Origin: Microcella alkalica
GTDB lineage: Bacteria; Actinomycetota; Actinomycetes; Actinomycetales; Microbacteriaceae
Assembly (NCBI RefSeq): GCF_014137945.1
Contig: NZ_JACGWX010000006.1
Span: 124,001-188,000, forward strand
DNA: 64,000 bases
Reading direction: 5' to 3'
In this document: positions 61,131-64,000 of the stretch, piece after piece
Numbering within the stretch: position 1 is the stretch's first letter
How the letters are laid out: every line of letters starts with the position of its first letter
Translations under genes and position numbers: made by a program
The notes under the pieces: model-generated
What the model was told of the DNA's origin: nothing
The model's input: the letters and a program-made list of their open reading frames with translations, nothing else
Database searches by the model: none

Positions 61131-61691
61131 GTGGACTACCCATGCCCCCCTCCCTGCTCTACAAGCGCGATGTGTCCGTCGGCTGGCAGCCGGACGGTCG
61201 AGGTCGCCGCAGTACGCGACTCCGAACAGGTCACCTCAGCCGTAGTCGTTGACGTCGCCTTCGTCGAGGTGAACAGCCTGACCCGCGCAACGACAGTCCT
61301 CGATTTCACTGTTGCCGTCGGCGACGTAAGCGAAAAGGCGGTCACCTGCCCCAGTCTCGGCGACCGCGGCGACGGTCAAGGCCGGCTGACCTGCTTCCTC
61401 GACGACAGGTCCGGCACCGGCTACGTCTGGATCACCACAGTCAACCGGGAGACGGGCGCCTTCATCTACGGGCCGTCCCGCTATACCCGGGACACTGTCC
61501 GGGCGGGACATCTGTCTCGAGACATCGGCCTCGGACACCGGGACATTCCACGACGGGAAATGTCCGACCATCAAGTCCTGACGTGCGCCGCCGTCATGTC
61601 CGCCGCCGTGTGCCTGTCCCCGCGCGGTAGCGCCCGACGGACGTCGGCCCGCGCAGCGTCGGTCGCGGTAGCGACCTGCCCCCGGCGGTAG
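61131..61691 (+). CDS. Doubtful open frame over GGACA/TGTCC repeats
   Basis: 187 codons, with a protein-like first half (VVVDVAFVEVNSLTRATTVLDFTVAVGDVSEKAV, GTGYVWITTVNRETGAFIYGPSRYTRDTVRAG) and a repeat-derived second half (GHLSRDIGLGHRDIPRREMSDH). A real start is not seen. It could encode a short protein ending earlier in an ancestor, or nothing. Confidence 0.3.
   Translation: MDYPCPPPCSTSAMCPSAGSRTVEVAAVRDSEQVTSAVVVDVAFVEVNSLTRATTVLDFTVAVGDVSEKAVTCPSLGDRGDGQGRLTCFLDDRSGTGYVWITTVNRETGAFIYGPSRYTRDTVRAGHLSRDIGLGHRDIPRREMSDHQVLTCAAVMSAAVCLSPRGSARRTSARAASVAVATCPRR
61494..61567. repeat. Cluster of GGACA/TGTCC half-sites
   Basis: Within 74 bases: TGTCC (61496), GGGACAT, the perfect palindrome TGTCTCGAGACA (61513-61524), GGACA (61532), then GGGACATT and AATGTCC forming a 7-base inverted repeat (61541-61565). 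Half-sites in both directions, spaced irregularly, resemble a multi-site protein-binding region (replication, partition or promoter). Confidence 0.5.
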
Positions 61692-61739
61692 CCGCGAGCC
61701 GAGGTGGGGGTTGGCGGGCGTGGGCCATTAGAAGAGCTC

Positions 61740-62622
61740 GCGGCCCTTCGGGCCGCTCGCCGCCTGCGGCGCGCGCACGGTGTGTGATCTCGACGGTGTC
61801 TCCACGCCCTCCGGCCGCGCCCTGCGGTTGCGGCCGCGTCGTCGACGCGCGAGGCGGGACGGGAGCGTAGCGATGCCGGACCGCCGCTGCGCGGCGGCGT
61901 GCGCGAGGCGCGCTCTTCGTGGTGCCGATCCGTGTTCTCCCGTCTCCGCCTGCGGCGTCGACGGCGTCCCCTCCTCGTGTCCTGCACGCTCACGTTTCGC
62001 AGCCGTGATGCCCGCCGCTTCGCGGCGGCGTGGCCGGTGCGATGTCTCGAGGTGTCCGTCATGCTCACGTCCCGCGCTGCGCGCGGCGTGTCCGATGCGA
62101 TGTCTGCAGCGTCGCCGGGATGGTGTCCCGCCACCTGCGGTGGCGGCGCGCACGGATCGAAGCCGACCTGTAGGCGAAGCGCATCCGACGAGTGGTCCAC
62201 ACGCTGCGTCCCCGTCGATGACGGTGCCGCCCGAGCCGAAGCCGCCACGAAGGTCGTCACGTCTTCGACTCGGAAGTGGTGCGGTGTGCAGGCGAAGCTC
62301 GGTCATCGACGACACCCGCATGCACGCCGCGGGAACGCATCGCAGACGGTGCGGATTCGATGCGAGCTCGACGCGGCGGAGACACCCTGCGGGCACTGCG
62401 AAGCGTGACGGCTGAGGTGACGTCGTCGAGGACTGAGGCGGGCGGGCATCGCATCGCGATGGACGGCCGCCGGACCACGCGCGCGGCGGGCGACACCGTC
62501 GCACGCCGGCAGCCGGACAAGGACACCTCAAGTGGCCCCGGCTGCGCGACGCCCACACCTTGTGGGCGGAGCCCCTGAACGGCTGCACCGCAGACGTGAA
62601 GGGCTGAACGCGAAGCGTTCAG
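61740..62622. repeat. Hairpin-dense region of unknown function (at least 10 short stems)
   Basis: The 61692-62864 stretch has no convincing gene. It holds many perfect short hairpins, mostly with three-base loops: 61740-61756 (GCGGCCC/GGGCCGC), 61758-61771, 61812-61836, 61881-61897 (CCGCCGC-TGC-GCGGCGG), 61947-61957, 62012-62028 (same stem, TTC loop), 62072-62086, 62128-62146 (CCGCCACC-TGC-GGTGGCGG), 62551-62567 and 62604-62622 (CTGAACGC-GAA-GCGTTCAG). Flanks of several repeat loosely (GCTCACGT before, CGATGTCT after), so it is a degenerate repeat array or a structured RNA. After 62622 up to 62864 I see nothing further. Confidence 0.6.
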
Positions 62623-62864
62623 GAGAACGCAGGCACAACCAAGCCCCGACGGGGGTGAGGAATGTGACCAGTGAGATCGGAGCGCGGCCGGAACAGGGAT
62701 GGGCGATATTGGGCGCTGCCCCCAAGACGAGTCTCCACCCAGTCGAGTCTTTTCCGCGGGCCAGTTGGGCGCCACCGCCAGGCGCATACTGCGCCGCCAG
62801 ATGCCCGGAGCCGTGACCCTCGTTCCGACGCTTCGTGCGGGATGCGAACGCGCAAGTGATCACC

Positions 62865-63221
62865 TCACGCGGCGATCTGAAGCACCTCTTCCGCAGCCGA
62901 GGAAACAGCACCGTCCGAGCCGTCTAGTGCGTGATCCTCGAGCCCTTCTTCTTGCACGAACCATGCAGCCGATCGCGCGGTCCCCGGAGCCGCGATCGCG
63001 CTCCCCGCCAAGTGCATTTCGTAGCCGATGGAGGCTGCGATACGGCGCAGCGCTACCAGGTCGAGAACGCTGACTTTGGTACTCATCACGACGACCATCC
63101 GATCGACCTGTCCGGGCATCTGAGCGTGCCCGAAGCGAGCTCCCGGATCCATCGCAAATATCTGCTCGCGAGGCGTGGGGCAGGGCTCCGGCGTGCATTC
63201 GGTGAGGCAGTTGTTGTCCAT
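62865..63221 (-). CDS. Hypothetical protein of the integrated element
   Basis: 118 residues, not recognised. MDNNCLTECTPEPCPTP has three Cys in the first 15 residues, then MSTKVSVLDLVALRRIAASIGYEMHLAGSAIA and an Ala/Ser/Glu-rich helix (DGAVSSAAEEVLQIAA). The main support is the conserved promoter motif, TGCCGCGCATAGA, six bases before the ATG and shared with the divergent HNH gene. Confidence 0.6.
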   Translation of the reverse strand: MDNNCLTECTPEPCPTPREQIFAMDPGARFGHAQMPGQVDRMVVVMSTKVSVLDLVALRRIAASIGYEMHLAGSAIAAPGTARSAAWFVQEEGLEDHALDGSDGAVSSAAEEVLQIAA

Positions 63222-63227
63222 GCCTCT

Positions 63228-63279
63228 TCTATGCGCGGCACCGGCTCACTCCGCTCGCATCGAAGATGCCGCGCATAGA
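63228..63279. promoter_or_regulatory. Divergent element promoter with two inverted motif copies
   Basis: TCTATGCGCGGCA (63228-63240) and TGCCGCGCATAGA (63267-63279) are exact inverted copies. Each is followed by six bases and then the ATG of the gene it faces (63221 minus, 63286 plus), if CATAGA is taken as -10. The symmetric layout also suits a single regulator at both promoters. Confidence 0.6.
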
Positions 63280-63285
63280 GCCGGT

Positions 63286-63987
63286 ATGCAGAACTCCGCC
63301 TACCCCCACACGCCGGCCCGATGGTCGCCCTTGCGCCGCGCCATGGTCTCCCGGGACTTCGACCTGCTCATGGAAGCTGTGCACGGCCGCAGCACCCGAC
63401 TGTCCTCCGGCTGCCTTGTGTGGAACGGCGCTCGCTCTGAACTGGGGTACGGCAGGGCACTACGCGGACCGATCGTTTCCATCCATCGCCTGGTTGCGTG
63501 GGGCGCCGCGGACTTTCCAGGGGACCTCAGCGACTTCCCTGCAGTGCACCACAGATGCCAAAACCGCGCATGCGCCGAGCCATCCCATCTGGCGGGAATC
63601 GGCGCTCGAGCGAACGCTGTCGAAGCTTTCGTGCGGAACGGGTTGTACAAGCGGATCGGCGCCCTCGAAGCAGTCATCCGAGAGCTCGACCCCAGTCACC
63701 CGATCCTCCGGTTGTCGTCGCTGTTCGTCGAGGTCGATCCGGGCGACATACCCGACTCGACGTTCTCCGTCGACAGTTCACTCTCGGCTCAGGTGCGCCA
63801 GCGGAGCAGGTTCGCCGAAAGGGAGCGGAAGCGCCTGGCGCTCCAGTCGCGGCGATTCGGGGAGGTTCTCGAAGCTCGACGAATGATTTCGCGAGGGGCC
63901 ACTCGGTCCCAGGCGGCTCGAGCGCTCCACCTCGATCTGTCAACGCTTGCCTACTGGGAGCAACGGCTCGATGAGAACGTTGGGTGA
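63286..63987 (+). CDS. HNH endonuclease with C-terminal helix-turn-helix
   Basis: 233 residues from ATG 63286, complete before the window edge. Residues 40-70 (SGCLVWNGARSELGYGRALRG..VSIHRLVAWG) and VHHRCQNRACAEPSHLAGI (87-102) are the HNH_3-type nuclease motif with the Cys/His zinc knuckle. The tail has MISRGATRSQAARALHLDLSTLAYWEQRL, a helix-turn-helix as in resolvases. Homing-type or element-maintenance nuclease is likely. Leaderless-type promoter upstream. Confidence 0.8.
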   Translation: MQNSAYPHTPARWSPLRRAMVSRDFDLLMEAVHGRSTRLSSGCLVWNGARSELGYGRALRGPIVSIHRLVAWGAADFPGDLSDFPAVHHRCQNRACAEPSHLAGIGARANAVEAFVRNGLYKRIGALEAVIRELDPSHPILRLSSLFVEVDPGDIPDSTFSVDSSLSAQVRQRSRFAERERKRLALQSRRFGEVLEARRMISRGATRSQAARALHLDLSTLAYWEQRLDENVG

Positions 63988-64000
63988 GTACCGCCGCTCC

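Noticed and set aside
61571-62588. Several overlapping frames (61571-62260, 61728-62588, 61780-62415) in the hairpin region
   Set aside because: All are Arg/Ala/Pro/Ser rich with repeated hairpin-derived text, lack starts and motifs, and appear in many frames at once.
1-64000. CRISPR array
   Set aside because: I found no regularly spaced direct repeats with unique spacers and no cas genes.
56694-64000. Complete prophage
   Set aside because: Integrase, excisionase and HNH protein are present, but no capsid, terminase, tail or lysis genes are seen in the part that is visible, so I call it only an integrated element.

Overview
The window is very GC-rich, with GTG and TTG starts, single-copy actinobacterial genes and MalY, LCP, DUF403 and pentapeptide families of the kind seen in Microbacteriaceae. 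I infer a high-GC actinomycete, probably Microbacteriaceae; nothing here fixes the genus.

Layout. 1-7.4 kb: chromosomal housekeeping (transglutaminase/alpha-E pair, MarR-MFS efflux pair, hydrolase, cupin, sulfurtransferase, lipoate ligase, GNAT). 7.4-19.4 kb: a stretch with clear decay. A LacI regulator sits directly behind a 50-codon stump of a sugar-binding lipoprotein that still has LacI-type operators. A cell-wall-anchored GH10 xylanase is killed by a nonsense codon and at least two frameshifts. An IS5-family element has landed exactly in the stop codon of a diacylglycerol-kinase gene. MalY, Pgm, a pentapeptide protein and PheA lie between these. 19.4-29 kb: serS, a HAD phosphatase, three tRNAs (Ser-UGA, Ser-GCU, Arg-ACG), tandem LCP ligases, a HigBA-type toxin-antitoxin pair and an orphan histidine kinase.

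29.2-46.9 kb is a catabolic block with visibly relaxed codon usage, bounded by tRNA-Arg and pobA. It has three divergent modules, each with its own regulator and a palindromic or repeated operator: (i) MarR facing a coupled operon for CoA activation and beta-oxidation (SDR, amidohydrolase, acyl-CoA dehydrogenase, MaoC, acyl-CoA ligase); (ii) TetR facing a CocE-type hydrolase, DUF3237 and a YtcJ-type amidohydrolase; (iii) TetR facing a peptide-type ABC importer, amidase and a second DUF3237. The substrate is unknown, but the order import - amide/ester hydrolysis - CoA ligation - beta-oxidation is coherent. 46.9-56.6 kb carries pobA, an IclR regulator and a complete protocatechuate branch of the beta-ketoadipate pathway (pcaHGBDC, pcaIJF, pcaR), so the block may feed aromatic acids into it.

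56.7-64 kb (right edge not reached) is an integrated element: tyrosine integrase, excisionase, several unrecognised cargo genes, a nagA fragment, an HNH-HTH protein and a gene-poor region with at least ten short GC hairpins. Several of its genes share an upstream motif TGCCGCGCATAGA, and at three of them it lies exactly six bases before the start codon, which suggests leaderless promoters belonging to the element.
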